From an uncultured Granulosicoccaceae bacterium (GTDB lineage: Bacteria > Pseudomonadota > Gammaproteobacteria > Granulosicoccales > Granulosicoccaceae), in the NCBI GenBank assembly GCA_937930305.1, contig CALGLE010000014.1:60226-124225 (forward strand): a stretch of 64,000 nucleotides of DNA, read 5' to 3'. The translations under genes were made by a program, and so were the position numbers. The notes under the pieces were generated by a model. The model did no database searches. It saw nothing but the letters and a program-made list of their open reading frames with translations, and had not been told where the DNA came from. This document shows positions 1 to 8,775 of the stretch, one piece after another (within the stretch, counting starts at the first letter, position 1; each line of letters opens with the position of its first letter).

Positions 1-5
1 GTTTT

Positions 6-728
6 TTAGGTGTAGAGCGGAAGCACACCAGCGATTAGGCCAATCAGTCCACCAAAGACACCACCCCAGACGACTAACCAGCCTAAATGTTTGTGAATGA
101 TTCGGTGCATGATATCGCGCACCATCTCTGGGGTGAGTTCGTCCAATCTGGCTTGTAGAATGCGATCCAGCTTTTGTAAGAAATCTTCGCTGCTAGTGAA
201 TTGCTGTACTTGTTCATCTACCGCTTGTTGAAAGCGAGGCGATGCGGCGGCATCTTTAAGAAAGTTCGCCATGCGTTTTTTAAATGGTTCCCGCATGGGT
301 TCAAGAGCACTATCACCGCCAACCATCCCGAGCATGCCGCCAAATGAAGAGTCCATTATGGTTGCCACCAATTGATCATAGGCGGCATCTAAATCGAGTT
401 TAGAAAACATTGGCTCTAAATCGATATCGCTTAGGCCACCCCCGATCATCGCGCCATCCACGCGCTCACGGGTAAACAAGTGATCATGCACGAGTGCCAA
501 TATGCTTTGTTTGAATTCTTCAAAACGCAACACGATGACGCCTGAGCCGTAGAGCCCTGGCACTCGATTGAACAGCATATGGATGGCGATCCAATTGGTT
601 AGAGCGCCCGACAAGGCAAACAAGCCGACGCTGAGTAACACGGCCTTAATAGGATCAGGACTAACTAAGGACGCAGCGATAATGCACAGCGCGACCAGAT
701 TAGGGACTGTGTGTTTAGTCAGCACTGC
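6..728 (-). CDS. DUF445 family membrane protein
   Basis: Predicted inner-membrane protein of the DUF445 family, function unknown. A hydrophobic segment near the N-terminus and a second one at the extreme C-terminus (rich in G, L, V and I) bracket a soluble, mostly helical middle, which is the usual DUF445 layout. The frame stays open upstream to an ATG at 806, but that start would overlap the preceding methyltransferase gene by 92 bases. I prefer the GTG at 728, which overlaps that gene's stop by 14 bases and places the first membrane segment right after the start. A GTG at 755 is also possible. No strong ribosome site is visible for any of them. The overlap suggests translational coupling to the homocysteine methyltransferase, although no functional link is known. 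Confidence 0.75.
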   Translation of the reverse strand, partial: AVLTKHTVPNLVALCIIAASLVSPDPIKAVLLSVGLFALSGALTNWIAIHMLFNRVPGLYGSGVIVLRFEEFKQSILALVHDHLFTRERVDGAMIGGGLSDIDLEPMFSKLDLDAAYDQLVATIMDSSFGGMLGMVGGDSALEPMREPFKKRMANFLKDAAASPRFQQAVDEQVQQFTSSEDFLQKLDRILQARLDELTPEMVRDIMHRIIHKHLGWLVVWGGVFGGLIGLIAGVLPLYT

Positions 729-1782
729 GGTTTTTGCGTCGCCGTTTTGAAACACGGCTACCTCGTCCACTGGCGGAACCGCCAGCCACTGATAGGTCGC
801 CTCCAAGTTGGGCTTTTGCGCCCACGGAAACCTCCCCTAGAGCGGCTTCAATGTCTGCAAGCTCGGGTGCATCCGATACCGTATGGGCGTCAATGGCATC
901 GCGCATAGATTTCACGTGCTCAGGCGAGGTACCACAGCAACCTCCAATGATGTTCGCGCCCGCGTTGATGCATAAGCTGGCGTACTTGGCCATGAGTTCG
1001 GGGGTGCCGTTGTACACCACCTTGCCATCAATGTATTCGGGAATTCCGCAATTGGCCTTGGCGACTATGGCTGGGCGAACGCCCAATGAATCTGCGGCTT
1101 TGTTTAAATTTAAAACCGCTGCAACGACTTCAGAGGCACCCACGCCGCAGTTTGTGCCAACGGCTGTGATGTGGGTGTTCAAACTGGTGCTGATGGTGAT
1201 GGTGTCGGCCGCGGTCAAACCCATCATGGTTCGACCGTTGGTATCGATACTGACGGTATAGACAATGGGTAAGCCCACCTCAGATGCACCCAATACGGCC
1301 GCCTTAATTTCTTCCGCTGAAGAAATCGTTTCGATCCACAGAATATCCGCGCCGCCTTCCTTTAACGCCAGGGCTTGTTCTTCGAAGGCGGCCCGAGCCT
1401 CTTCGATGGTTACGGGCCCATTGGGGGCCAGAATTTCGCCTGTGGGGCCCATGGAACCCGCCACCAAGACCTTTTTATCAGCCCGATTTGCGGCCCGCTT
1501 CGCAATTTGCGCAGCGGCTACGTTCAATTCGTGCACGCGGTGGCCAGCATTGTGGAGATTCAGCCGATAACTGGTACCACCAAAGGTGTTCGTAAGAATG
1601 ATGTCTGAACCTGCGTCAACAAAGTTCTTATGAAGGGTATTGATACGGTCTGGGTAATCTATGTTCCACAATTCGGGGGCGTCACCTGTTTGTAAACCCG
1701 CGGAAAATAGATTGGTTCCGGTCGCACCATCGGCGAGCAAGACCTTTCGTGCTGTTAGCAGCTCATTCAAGGGATTATTCAT
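715..1782 (-). CDS. Homocysteine S-methyltransferase family protein (betaine- or cobalamin-type)
   Basis: Zn-dependent methyltransferase of the homocysteine S-methyltransferase/BHMT family, 355 residues, cytoplasmic. The N-terminal motif LLADGATGTN and the three zinc-ligand cysteines are present: Cys212 in GTNCG and Cys282/Cys283 in GGCCG. It should move a methyl group from a betaine-like donor or S-methylmethionine to homocysteine, giving methionine. The C-terminus ends in a short Arg/Lys-rich tail (RGSRVSKRRRKNRS) outside the barrel, like tails on the corrinoid proteins elsewhere in this window. The chosen ATG at 1782 shares bases with the ATG of the divergent acetyltransferase at 1781; an in-frame ATG at 1824 is the alternative. 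The location near an MttB-family protein and a GbdR-like regulator suggests quaternary-amine demethylation, but the substrate cannot be read from the sequence. Confidence 0.88.
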   Translation of the reverse strand: MNNPLNELLTARKVLLADGATGTNLFSAGLQTGDAPELWNIDYPDRINTLHKNFVDAGSDIILTNTFGGTSYRLNLHNAGHRVHELNVAAAQIAKRAANRADKKVLVAGSMGPTGEILAPNGPVTIEEARAAFEEQALALKEGGADILWIETISSAEEIKAAVLGASEVGLPIVYTVSIDTNGRTMMGLTAADTITISTSLNTHITAVGTNCGVGASEVVAAVLNLNKAADSLGVRPAIVAKANCGIPEYIDGKVVYNGTPELMAKYASLCINAGANIIGGCCGTSPEHVKSMRDAIDAHTVSDAPELADIEAALGEVSVGAKAQLGGDLSVAGGSASGRGSRVSKRRRKNRSAD

Positions 1783-3013
1783 GTACGAAAGCCTACCACG
1801 GCGAACAGTGGACAAACCGGGCAAAAATGTTGTGAGTTCACGGTCTCTACGGGCAGCTACTCATGACACCACCACCCAGGGAACCTTGGTGGTGAGCTGT
1901 GTTGAGGATGCAACAGAATTCGCAGCCCTGCGCGCAGAATGGGATGCCTTACAAGTCAACAACGATAGAACAACGGTGTTTATGTCTTGGGCCTGGCATT
2001 ACACCTGGTGGGGCGTGTTCGGTGGTGAAGACACGCAACGCCTGTGCGTACTTTGTGTTCGGCTGCGACACGAGCTCATTGCGGTGTTACCCATGTACTC
2101 AAGAATTCAAGCGTGGCCGCGGCCTCCGTTACTCATGTTTTTAGGCACGGGTGAAGGTGAAGCTGATGAGGTAGCCACTGAGTACTTAGATATTTTGGCC
2201 AGCCCCGATCACGTGGCTACTGCCACCCAAGCGGTGCTGGATTTCTTAGCCACGCACAGTAAAAAAATGCGATTTGAGTTTCAGCATTTGTTGGAAAATT
2301 CCATATTTGCTGAAGCCATGCGTGCTCGTTCGGATAGGTGGCGAATTCAGGAACTGGATTTAGGTTTTCGTTATCGAATAGATTTGCACAAGCAAACCGA
2401 TGACCTTCCTATGAATCCCAACCGCATCAAACGTGTGAAGCGAAGTTTGCGTGCGGTTGAACGTGACGGCGGATTTCAACAAGCATCAATTGAAGATTTA
2501 GAACAGCTCGCCTCGGTTCTTGAAGATGTTTCCACACTTAGCGACCAACGACAAAAGCATGTAGGCCGAGCAAAAAGTGCGTTCTCCTCGGCGCGTTTTA
2601 ATCGTTTTCATCACCGGGTTCTGCCTTTGCTGTATCAATCAGGATCCGCAGACATACATCACTTTTATCTAGATCGTGAATTGGTTGCCACACTCTATTG
2701 CTACTACGATGAAAACACCTGCCATTATTATCAAAGTGGTTTTGCTCAATCGCTTGCGAATCGCTATATGCCATTGACGGTGGCGCATTTGATGGAAATA
2801 GAGCGCAATCGAGTGCAGGGTCGTCGCTACTATGACTTTATGCGGGGTGATGAAAACAGCTACAAGAACGAATTTAATTGCGAATTAACGCCAATGATCA
2901 CAATGGTGCGGTTCCCGTCTGTTGTCGACCAGTGGCTTCATGAAACGTTTACAATTGTGCGCCAGCGAATAGTTCGCCATCTTCGCAGCATTGGCGTTTC
3001 GCGCCGGCGATAG
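1781..3013 (+). CDS. FemAB/CelD-like GNAT acetyltransferase
   Basis: Protein of the BcsL/CelD-type N-acyltransferase family (GNAT fold, Pfam Acetyltransf_6 type), probably cytoplasmic, 410 residues from this start. The N-terminal half has the family pattern of an FxSWxW-like segment followed by a WW pair. The middle carries a basic helix (NPNRIKRVKRSLRAVER). The C-terminal half has the repeated hydrophobic strands YYQSGF and YYDFMRGDENSYKNEF typical of the acyl-acceptor half. Such proteins are often linked to exopolysaccharide or envelope glycan modification. The ATG at 1781 overlaps the divergent methyltransferase start. GTG codons at 1889 or 1892, with AGGGA at 1878-1882 ahead of them, look like a better translation start and would remove a poorly conserved leader. 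A paralogue lies at 18036. Confidence 0.75.
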   Translation: MYESLPRRTVDKPGKNVVSSRSLRAATHDTTTQGTLVVSCVEDATEFAALRAEWDALQVNNDRTTVFMSWAWHYTWWGVFGGEDTQRLCVLCVRLRHELIAVLPMYSRIQAWPRPPLLMFLGTGEGEADEVATEYLDILASPDHVATATQAVLDFLATHSKKMRFEFQHLLENSIFAEAMRARSDRWRIQELDLGFRYRIDLHKQTDDLPMNPNRIKRVKRSLRAVERDGGFQQASIEDLEQLASVLEDVSTLSDQRQKHVGRAKSAFSSARFNRFHHRVLPLLYQSGSADIHHFYLDRELVATLYCYYDENTCHYYQSGFAQSLANRYMPLTVAHLMEIERNRVQGRRYYDFMRGDENSYKNEFNCELTPMITMVRFPSVVDQWLHETFTIVRQRIVRHLRSIGVSRRR

Positions 3014-3046
3014 TCTGGCTTTGCGCACGATAAGGTCACAGTAACC

Positions 3047-3610
3047 ATGGTTTTTGGACGTCACAAATCGGTTGAACCGAACTTTATCGACACGATCAAT
3101 GTGCCGGGTTATTCAGGCTGCATGGGATTGGTTGCGTGTCCAGGCACGCGTGTGATGAAACCTGAGATGCCGTCAAAAAAATTACTCCCAGTTGATTTGG
3201 ACGCGGTTGTTGATTGGGGTACGAACGGTCTAATTTGTTTACTGGAGCACCATGAGTTGTCGATGCATCGAATTGAGCATCTGAAAGACGAAGTGGAATC
3301 TCGGGGCATGTGGTACAAGCACCTGCCCATTGTCGATATGGGCGTTCCCACCCAAGACTTTGAAGATGTATGGGCCGTGGAGGGCGAACGCATTCGGCAT
3401 TCGCTGCGCATCGGTGAGCGTGTGGTTTTTCATTGTTATGCCGGACTGGGTCGCACCGGCATGATGGCAGCGCGAATTTTGGTGGAAATGGGCATGGAGC
3501 AAGAAGCCGCCATCGCTGAGGTGCGAAAGTCCAACCGCCGCAGGATTCAAACCAAGGGCCAGTCAAATTACGTGCGACGCTGCTTCTCGTTGGTGGATCA
3601 AACCGGCTAG
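3047..3610 (+). CDS. Dual-specificity-type protein phosphatase
   Basis: Cysteine-based phosphatase of the PTP/DSP superfamily, 187 residues, cytoplasmic. The P-loop HCYAGLGRT gives the catalytic Cys130 and the phosphate-binding Arg136 with Thr137 after it. Asp97 in PIVDMGVPT is a good candidate for the general acid. The loop sequence is close to the CDKN3-like subgroup found scattered in proteobacteria. Targets are unknown: phosphotyrosine, phosphoserine or a small phosphorylated metabolite are all possible. The gene starts 33 bases after the acetyltransferase stop and is probably co-transcribed with it. Confidence 0.85.
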   Translation: MVFGRHKSVEPNFIDTINVPGYSGCMGLVACPGTRVMKPEMPSKKLLPVDLDAVVDWGTNGLICLLEHHELSMHRIEHLKDEVESRGMWYKHLPIVDMGVPTQDFEDVWAVEGERIRHSLRIGERVVFHCYAGLGRTGMMAARILVEMGMEQEAAIAEVRKSNRRRIQTKGQSNYVRRCFSLVDQTG

Positions 3611-3748
3611 TTTGCTCTGCGTAATATCGGCTCGGTCACAGCGCTGTCGTATCGAGCTACCCACGGGTCGCGTTTTCCAACCCTTCTGCGCCAGTAGAGT
3701 CGCACCATAAAGCCTTAGCTTACTGGTTAAACCCTCTTAGGAGCCGTT

Positions 3749-5344
3749 ATGGATCCGAATTCGCCGTCAGACTCTGATGTAAACCCAGCTCCTCGCGCTA
3801 GGCGTGGTCGTCGTGGAGGTGGTAGAGCGGCAAAACGTGAGCAGCGTGCCAGCAGCGCTCAAGCCCGATTGCCCTACATTACTCGTAAAATTCCTCCCTT
3901 ATCGATGCTTAATGACGAAGGCTTGGCAGTCATCGAGCACAATGCTGAAACCATCCTAGAAGAGATTGGAATTGAGTTTCGCGATGATGCGGAAGCCATA
4001 CAAATGTGGCGTGATGCCGGTGCCGATGTGCAAGGCGAGAGAGTTCGATTCCCGCGCGGTCTGTGCCGTAAGTTGGTGATGGATTCCGCGCCGGAAGAAT
4101 TCACTCAACACGCTAGAAACCCAGCTAATAATGTACAGATCGGCGGAGACCATTTGGTCACGGTGCCAGCCTATGGCCCTCCGTTTGTGCGAGATCTGGA
4201 AGGTGGAAGGCGCTACGCGACCATTAACGACTTTCAAAATTTCGTCAAGCTCGCTTATGCCAGTCCGCACATTCACCACTCTGGTGGCACGGTGTGTGAG
4301 CCAGTGGATTTGCCGGTCAACAAGCGTCACTTTGACATGGTATACGCCCACATGCGTTATAGCGATAAAGCCTTTATGGGGTCCGTAACCGCACCCGAAC
4401 GTGCGCAAGATACTGTGGACATGGCGAAAATATTGTTCGGTGATGATTTTATTGACCCAGCCACAGGGCAAGAGAAAACGGTCATCATTAATCTAATAAA
4501 CGCTAACTCCCCCATGACCTTTGACGACACCATGTTGGGTGCTGCGAAGGTTTACGCCAAAAATAACCAAGCGTGTGTGGTGTCGCCGTTTATTCTCGCC
4601 GGTGCTATGTCTCCGGTGACCGTGGCAGGCACTGCCGCTCAAATTCTGGCAGAAGCCTTAGCCGGTATGGCGTTTGTGCAGTTGGTTCGCCCTGGTGCAC
4701 CGGTTGTGTTCGGTACCTTTGCCAGTTCTGTTTCCATGCAATCAGGGGCCCCCACCTTTGGCACACCTGAGCCCACTTTGGTTATGAGTGTTTGTGCAGC
4801 GCTTGCTAGGCGATTAAAAGTGCCTTTTCGAAGTGGGGGTGGGTTATGTGGTTCAAAAATCCCTGACGCCCAGGCTGCTTATGAAGCCGCTAACACCATG
4901 CAATCTGCAGCTTTGGTGGGGGTGAATTTTATGCTGCACACCGCCGGTTGGCTGGAAGGCGGCTTATCCATGGGCTACGAGAAATTCATCCTGGATGCTG
5001 ATCAAGCTGGAATGCTGCCGGCTTTGCTGGGCGGGGTGGACCTAAGCGAGAATGGTCAAGCGATGAGCGCACTGCATGAGGTGGGTCCTGGTAAGCACTT
5101 TTTGGGGTGCCAGCATACTCAGGAAAATTTTGAGACAGCGTTTTATCGCTCCGAAATTGCCGACAACAATTCTTTTGAGCAGTGGGAGTCGGAAGGTTCA
5201 CTGGATGCCTGTCAGCGAGCGAGTGCCCGCGTAAAATCGACGTTAGAGGCCTACGAGGCTCCGGCCATCGATCCTGGTGTGGATGAAGCCTTGCTGGCCT
5301 TCATTGAACAACGCAAGGCATCCTTTCCAGACGCGAACTACTAA
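3749..5344 (+). CDS. MttB-family amine:corrinoid methyltransferase (non-pyrrolysine)
   Basis: Methyltransferase of the trimethylamine methyltransferase (MttB, PF06253) superfamily, 531 residues, TIM-barrel. Members transfer a methyl group from a methylated amine to the Co(I) cofactor of a corrinoid protein. The reading frame is continuous, with no in-frame TAG, so this is a non-pyrrolysine member. That group includes the glycine betaine (MtgB), proline betaine and carnitine methyltransferases of anaerobes. Residues about 11-35 are a disordered Arg/Gly-rich extension (RARRGRRGGGRAAKREQRAS). An AGGAG ribosome site lies about 8 bases before the ATG. The next gene is a GbdR-like regulator. A matching corrinoid protein and reactivase are encoded at 33-39 kb. 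Glycine betaine or a related quaternary amine is the likely substrate; this is inference. Confidence 0.9.
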   Translation: MDPNSPSDSDVNPAPRARRGRRGGGRAAKREQRASSAQARLPYITRKIPPLSMLNDEGLAVIEHNAETILEEIGIEFRDDAEAIQMWRDAGADVQGERVRFPRGLCRKLVMDSAPEEFTQHARNPANNVQIGGDHLVTVPAYGPPFVRDLEGGRRYATINDFQNFVKLAYASPHIHHSGGTVCEPVDLPVNKRHFDMVYAHMRYSDKAFMGSVTAPERAQDTVDMAKILFGDDFIDPATGQEKTVIINLINANSPMTFDDTMLGAAKVYAKNNQACVVSPFILAGAMSPVTVAGTAAQILAEALAGMAFVQLVRPGAPVVFGTFASSVSMQSGAPTFGTPEPTLVMSVCAALARRLKVPFRSGGGLCGSKIPDAQAAYEAANTMQSAALVGVNFMLHTAGWLEGGLSMGYEKFILDADQAGMLPALLGGVDLSENGQAMSALHEVGPGKHFLGCQHTQENFETAFYRSEIADNNSFEQWESEGSLDACQRASARVKSTLEAYEAPAIDPGVDEALLAFIEQRKASFPDANY

Positions 5345-5447
5345 GCACTCTGCGACATTGTGTTGCTATTGTTTTCGGAATCTTTCCCAAAAAGTCTGAC
5401 TTTTGGTTGATACTCCGCAAATCGCCTGATTCTGAGCGGATGGATAC

Positions 5448-6467
5448 ATGATTGGCTCCGGCACACAAGCAACGCGCATTGGTTTTTACCTAGTACCCAA
5501 TTTTTCGATGATCGCATTCTCCAGTGCTATCGAGACTCTGCGGATGGCGAATCAGGTCTCTGGAGAAACGCTTTACGAGTGGAGTCTCGTCTCCAGCGAT
5601 GGTCAGCCTGTGCAATGCAGCAACGGCATCCCTATTGCGGTGAATCAGGGGGCTAATCGTCCCAACAGTGGGTTCCATGGCATTTTTGTTTGCGGTGGTA
5701 ATAACATCCACCAGCTTGAAGACGAGGCTGGATTAAATTGGCTGCGCCAAAACGATAAACCCGACGTGGTTCTAGGTGCCGTTTGCACCGGCAGTTACAT
5801 TCTGGCGAAAGCGGAACTGCTCAATGGTTACCGTTGCACCATACATTGGGAAAACCTGGCCAGTGCGCGCGAGCAATTTCCACAATTGGTTATCTCACCT
5901 GAGTTGTTCGAGATGGATCGTAACCGCTACACCTGTGCCGGTGGCACCGCCCCCATTGATATGTTCATGTGCGAGGTTCGTGATCGACACGGGGCAGAAG
6001 TTGCCAAGCGTATATCCGAGCAATTTATTTGTGAGCGAATCCGCGATCAAAATGATCGACAACGCGTACCACTAACTCAACGAATTGGTGCTAGTCAGCC
6101 CAAATTAGCTGAAGCGGTGTCGTTGATGGAAGCTAATATCGAAGAGCCCATGACGTTAGACGAATTGTCCTACCACGTTGGTTTATCACGCCGACAACTC
6201 GAACGTTTGTTTCAACGGTATTTAAGTAGTGTGCCCACACGCTATTACCTGGAGCTACGCTTGGAGCGTGCCAGACAGCTGTTGTTGCAAACCAGCATGC
6301 CCATCGTTGATATCGCTTTAGCTTGCGGTTTTATTTCGGCTCCGCACTTCTCAAAATGCTACCGGGATACCTATTCCATTCCCCCACGTGATGAGCGGCG
6401 TCGTGCTGCAGGGTTGCTGAAAAATGATAACGGCCCGGCACGTGGACGCGTGACAGGCAACGCGTAA
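5448..6467 (+). CDS. GlxA-family AraC-type regulator, GbdR-like
   Basis: Transcription factor, 339 residues. The N-terminal DJ-1/PfpI-like domain (about 10-180) contains the nucleophile-elbow-like Cys in GAVCTGSYILA. The C-terminal AraC double helix-turn-helix (about 235-330) includes LDELSYHVGLSRRQLERLF and a second helix in DIALACGFISAPHFSK. The opening segment (LVPNFSMIAFSSAIETLRMA) is typical of the GbdR/CdhR/ArgR branch that senses glycine betaine, dimethylglycine, carnitine or arginine. It follows the MttB-family gene by about 100 bases on the same strand. It is therefore a candidate activator of that gene and perhaps of the corrinoid operon. The ligand is not determinable here. Confidence 0.88.
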   Translation: MIGSGTQATRIGFYLVPNFSMIAFSSAIETLRMANQVSGETLYEWSLVSSDGQPVQCSNGIPIAVNQGANRPNSGFHGIFVCGGNNIHQLEDEAGLNWLRQNDKPDVVLGAVCTGSYILAKAELLNGYRCTIHWENLASAREQFPQLVISPELFEMDRNRYTCAGGTAPIDMFMCEVRDRHGAEVAKRISEQFICERIRDQNDRQRVPLTQRIGASQPKLAEAVSLMEANIEEPMTLDELSYHVGLSRRQLERLFQRYLSSVPTRYYLELRLERARQLLLQTSMPIVDIALACGFISAPHFSKCYRDTYSIPPRDERRRAAGLLKNDNGPARGRVTGNA

Positions 6468-6468
6468 G

Positions 6469-7947
6469 TTAGCGAGCATCCATCATCGGGTTAAACAGTC
6501 TGTGCGCGAAATCAGGCTCTCGGTAATCATCAATGGGTGCGCTAATAACATTTGCGCGAATTTCTGTCGATACCCCCAGTGATGAAACGGGTGGGCAGGC
6601 GTTGGTTTCAATGTAATTGAGTGCCGCTCCCAGTAGCGCATCTTCTGGATTGGATTTTGGGAATAGGTATTCATCGTTCACACGACAAGTGGGCTCAAGC
6701 CCCCCCAAAACATTCTCTCCAGCATCGTTACTAGTGATTCGATCCATTGCGTTAAGCACCAAGTCACAATTCGGGTTTGATACCGATGCAAACGGCTTGC
6801 CCCGGGTGTTGGTGCCGATAAGGACCACATCAATGTAAGGTTTTAAATTATTTGCGATGGCCTCAGAAGCTGAAGCAGTATTTTGTGTTGTTAATATAAC
6901 AACGCGCGGAAGATCTAGGGTGAGAGTCTGCTCTTCTAGTAAGGCAACGTTGTTGAATTGTGAGTAACGACTGTTGAACGAGCTATTTTGAAACGTTCTG
7001 CCTGCGAAGTCGTTTCCTATCAGTTGCGCGCTAAATTTTTGAGCGATGTAAACATAACCCCCGCCGTTATAGCGAAAGTCTAAAATGACGTCTGTTGGGT
7101 TTTCATTCAACATCGTTTCCATTGCGGAGTCGAGTTCAGCTTCAGAAGTTCTTAAGAATATAGAGGATTCGATATAACCGACTTTGGTGCCATTAACATC
7201 AAAAGTGCTTACTTCCCCTACCGTGTTAATTGTGTACGTTGTTGAAGTTGCAGTAATGATTTGCGCAGCTTCGTTGCCTCGAGCTAACGTGAATGCAACC
7301 GTCGTTTCAATGCCTAACTCACCAAATATGTTATCCAGTACGTTGTCGGTTAAATCGAGCTCTGGTATGCCATTAATGGCTAGAATTCTGTCCCCACGCT
7401 GGGCACCGGCTATGCTCATTGGTGAGCCGCTAACGATATTTGAAAAACGCAGAGCACCTTGTTGATCCCGTCTCCAACGAAAGCCAAACCCAAAGGTTTC
7501 GCCTTCTTGAAATAAGGTTTCGCGTTCAACCTGCGGGCTGATACTGGAGTACTCGTCTGGCGACACACGCAAATCGTCAAGTAAATCTGCGGCAGTAGCG
7601 TAGTCGCTTGGGTTCACCACAGGGACTTGATCAAAGTAAATGTAATAGTCGCGCATTTGTGCATCGACCCACGCGTTGATGCCCTCAGGCGTACACACAT
7701 TTGGCTCGCCTAACATGGGGGGCGGTGGGTCTACAATCTCGGGTTCGATTTGTGGTTGTTCTATAGGGTCAATTGGCGGATCAATTGGACCAGATTCTGG
7801 GTTTGGGTTGCCCGGTTCTTCAAATTGCGGATCAACTGCTGCGTTTTCAGACGGACCGCTAGCGCTGGTGTCGTTGGAAATATCACAACCAGTCAGCAGC
7901 ATTGTGCTAGTGAAACAAAAAACAGCGGCTAGTTTGAGTGAATTCAT
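6469..7947 (-). CDS. S41 family peptidase, secreted lipoprotein
   Basis: C-terminal-processing-protease-like enzyme, 492 residues. An N-terminal lipoprotein signal ends in the lipobox LLTGC. A Pro/Glu-rich linker follows (about 30-80), then a PDZ domain including GDRILAINGIPEL, then the tail-specific protease domain. The Ser nucleophile lies in TASASEAIAN and the general-base Lys in GTNTRGKPFA. DFRYNGGG matches the conserved strand before the active site. It probably acts at the periplasmic face of a membrane as a processing or quality-control protease. It faces the GbdR-like gene convergently, with one base between the stops, and looks monocistronic. Confidence 0.88.
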   Translation of the reverse strand: MNSLKLAAVFCFTSTMLLTGCDISNDTSASGPSENAAVDPQFEEPGNPNPESGPIDPPIDPIEQPQIEPEIVDPPPPMLGEPNVCTPEGINAWVDAQMRDYYIYFDQVPVVNPSDYATAADLLDDLRVSPDEYSSISPQVERETLFQEGETFGFGFRWRRDQQGALRFSNIVSGSPMSIAGAQRGDRILAINGIPELDLTDNVLDNIFGELGIETTVAFTLARGNEAAQIITATSTTYTINTVGEVSTFDVNGTKVGYIESSIFLRTSEAELDSAMETMLNENPTDVILDFRYNGGGYVYIAQKFSAQLIGNDFAGRTFQNSSFNSRYSQFNNVALLEEQTLTLDLPRVVILTTQNTASASEAIANNLKPYIDVVLIGTNTRGKPFASVSNPNCDLVLNAMDRITSNDAGENVLGGLEPTCRVNDEYLFPKSNPEDALLGAALNYIETNACPPVSSLGVSTEIRANVISAPIDDYREPDFAHRLFNPMMDAR

Positions 7948-8155
7948 ATTCGTTTGATGGTAGTGATACGGCTCCTTACAGTGGAACGCACCGGGATCAA
8001 TTATTTGACCTATCGTGTCTCAGTTGCAGCTGGCTTGTCTAGCGTAGTTTGACCGGATTTAGTGACAACTTCGGAAAATGGGTGGCTTTTCAGTATGACG
8101 GGCGTGGCCCTAGCCCTAGTGTTGAGCCCTGGAGTTGGCGTTCGCGTCAGAGATA

Positions 8156-8656
8156 TTAGAGGGTTGATAGCAGGGCAAGTTCATACACGATAAGCCCGGC
8201 ATACAGACCCACAGCGCCAGCCAGAATGGCACGAGAGCGCAGAAGTCCAAACATCTTCAAGTTTGCTGTCGCCACCAAAAGCACCGCTGGAATGGCAGTG
8301 AATAACATTTTCACCGCCATGAACACCCACACGTTGATATTCAACATCGCATTCATAAACGGATTTACCTCACTGCCACCGTTGGCAATGAGCGTGAGTG
8401 TGAACATGGAATCCAATATGGACAAACACAGAAGAACCATCGCTAGGGTAAACAGACCGGGTTCAAATCGATCCAGCACCGGAAACCGGCGATCCTCTTT
8501 ACGCCGGCCCTGAAATCGCTGTGGGGCAACTATTTGGCGCTTCAGCGTGCTTAAGGAGTAACTGCGCCGATCGTCTGTACTCACACGGCGATTAACACCA
8601 TCCCAGTTCTGGAAGGGCCCGTTGATGGGTGCGGTGGTCATTGAAGCGATTGGCAC
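8156..8656 (-). CDS. DUF5658 family membrane protein
   Basis: Small protein of 166 residues. A soluble Arg-rich N-terminal region (about 1-65) is followed by four hydrophobic segments. The second half shows the DUF5658 pattern: a first membrane helix with LSILDSMFTL, then a GGSEVNPFMNAML stretch, then a helix with a Lys (FMAVKMLFT). Function unknown. The 208 bases upstream of the preceding S41 gene and the roughly 120 bases between this gene and the polyamine operon show nothing else I can support. Confidence 0.7.
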   Translation of the reverse strand: MPIASMTTAPINGPFQNWDGVNRRVSTDDRRSYSLSTLKRQIVAPQRFQGRRKEDRRFPVLDRFEPGLFTLAMVLLCLSILDSMFTLTLIANGGSEVNPFMNAMLNINVWVFMAVKMLFTAIPAVLLVATANLKMFGLLRSRAILAGAVGLYAGLIVYELALLSTL

Positions 8657-8775
8657 GAAACGATTACTCCTTAAGTTGAGCCCAGTGTATCGAGGTGTCT
8701 GAAATGGCGATGTGCCTCATTGCACAGCCGGCCCACAATGACAGCGCAAAAATGTGCGGTGTGCATCACTTTTTA

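Noticed and set aside
1661..1780. Upstream extension of the CelD-like acetyltransferase
   Set aside because: The extra 40 codons are antisense to the start of the homocysteine methyltransferase and do not resemble the family.
3096..3566. Minus-strand ORFs opposite the phosphatase gene
   Set aside because: No recognisable domain, odd Cys/His/Trp-rich composition, and full overlap with a gene that has clear catalytic motifs.
3749..5344. Pyrrolysine-containing trimethylamine methyltransferase
   Set aside because: The frame runs 531 codons without an in-frame TAG and no pyl genes are seen nearby.
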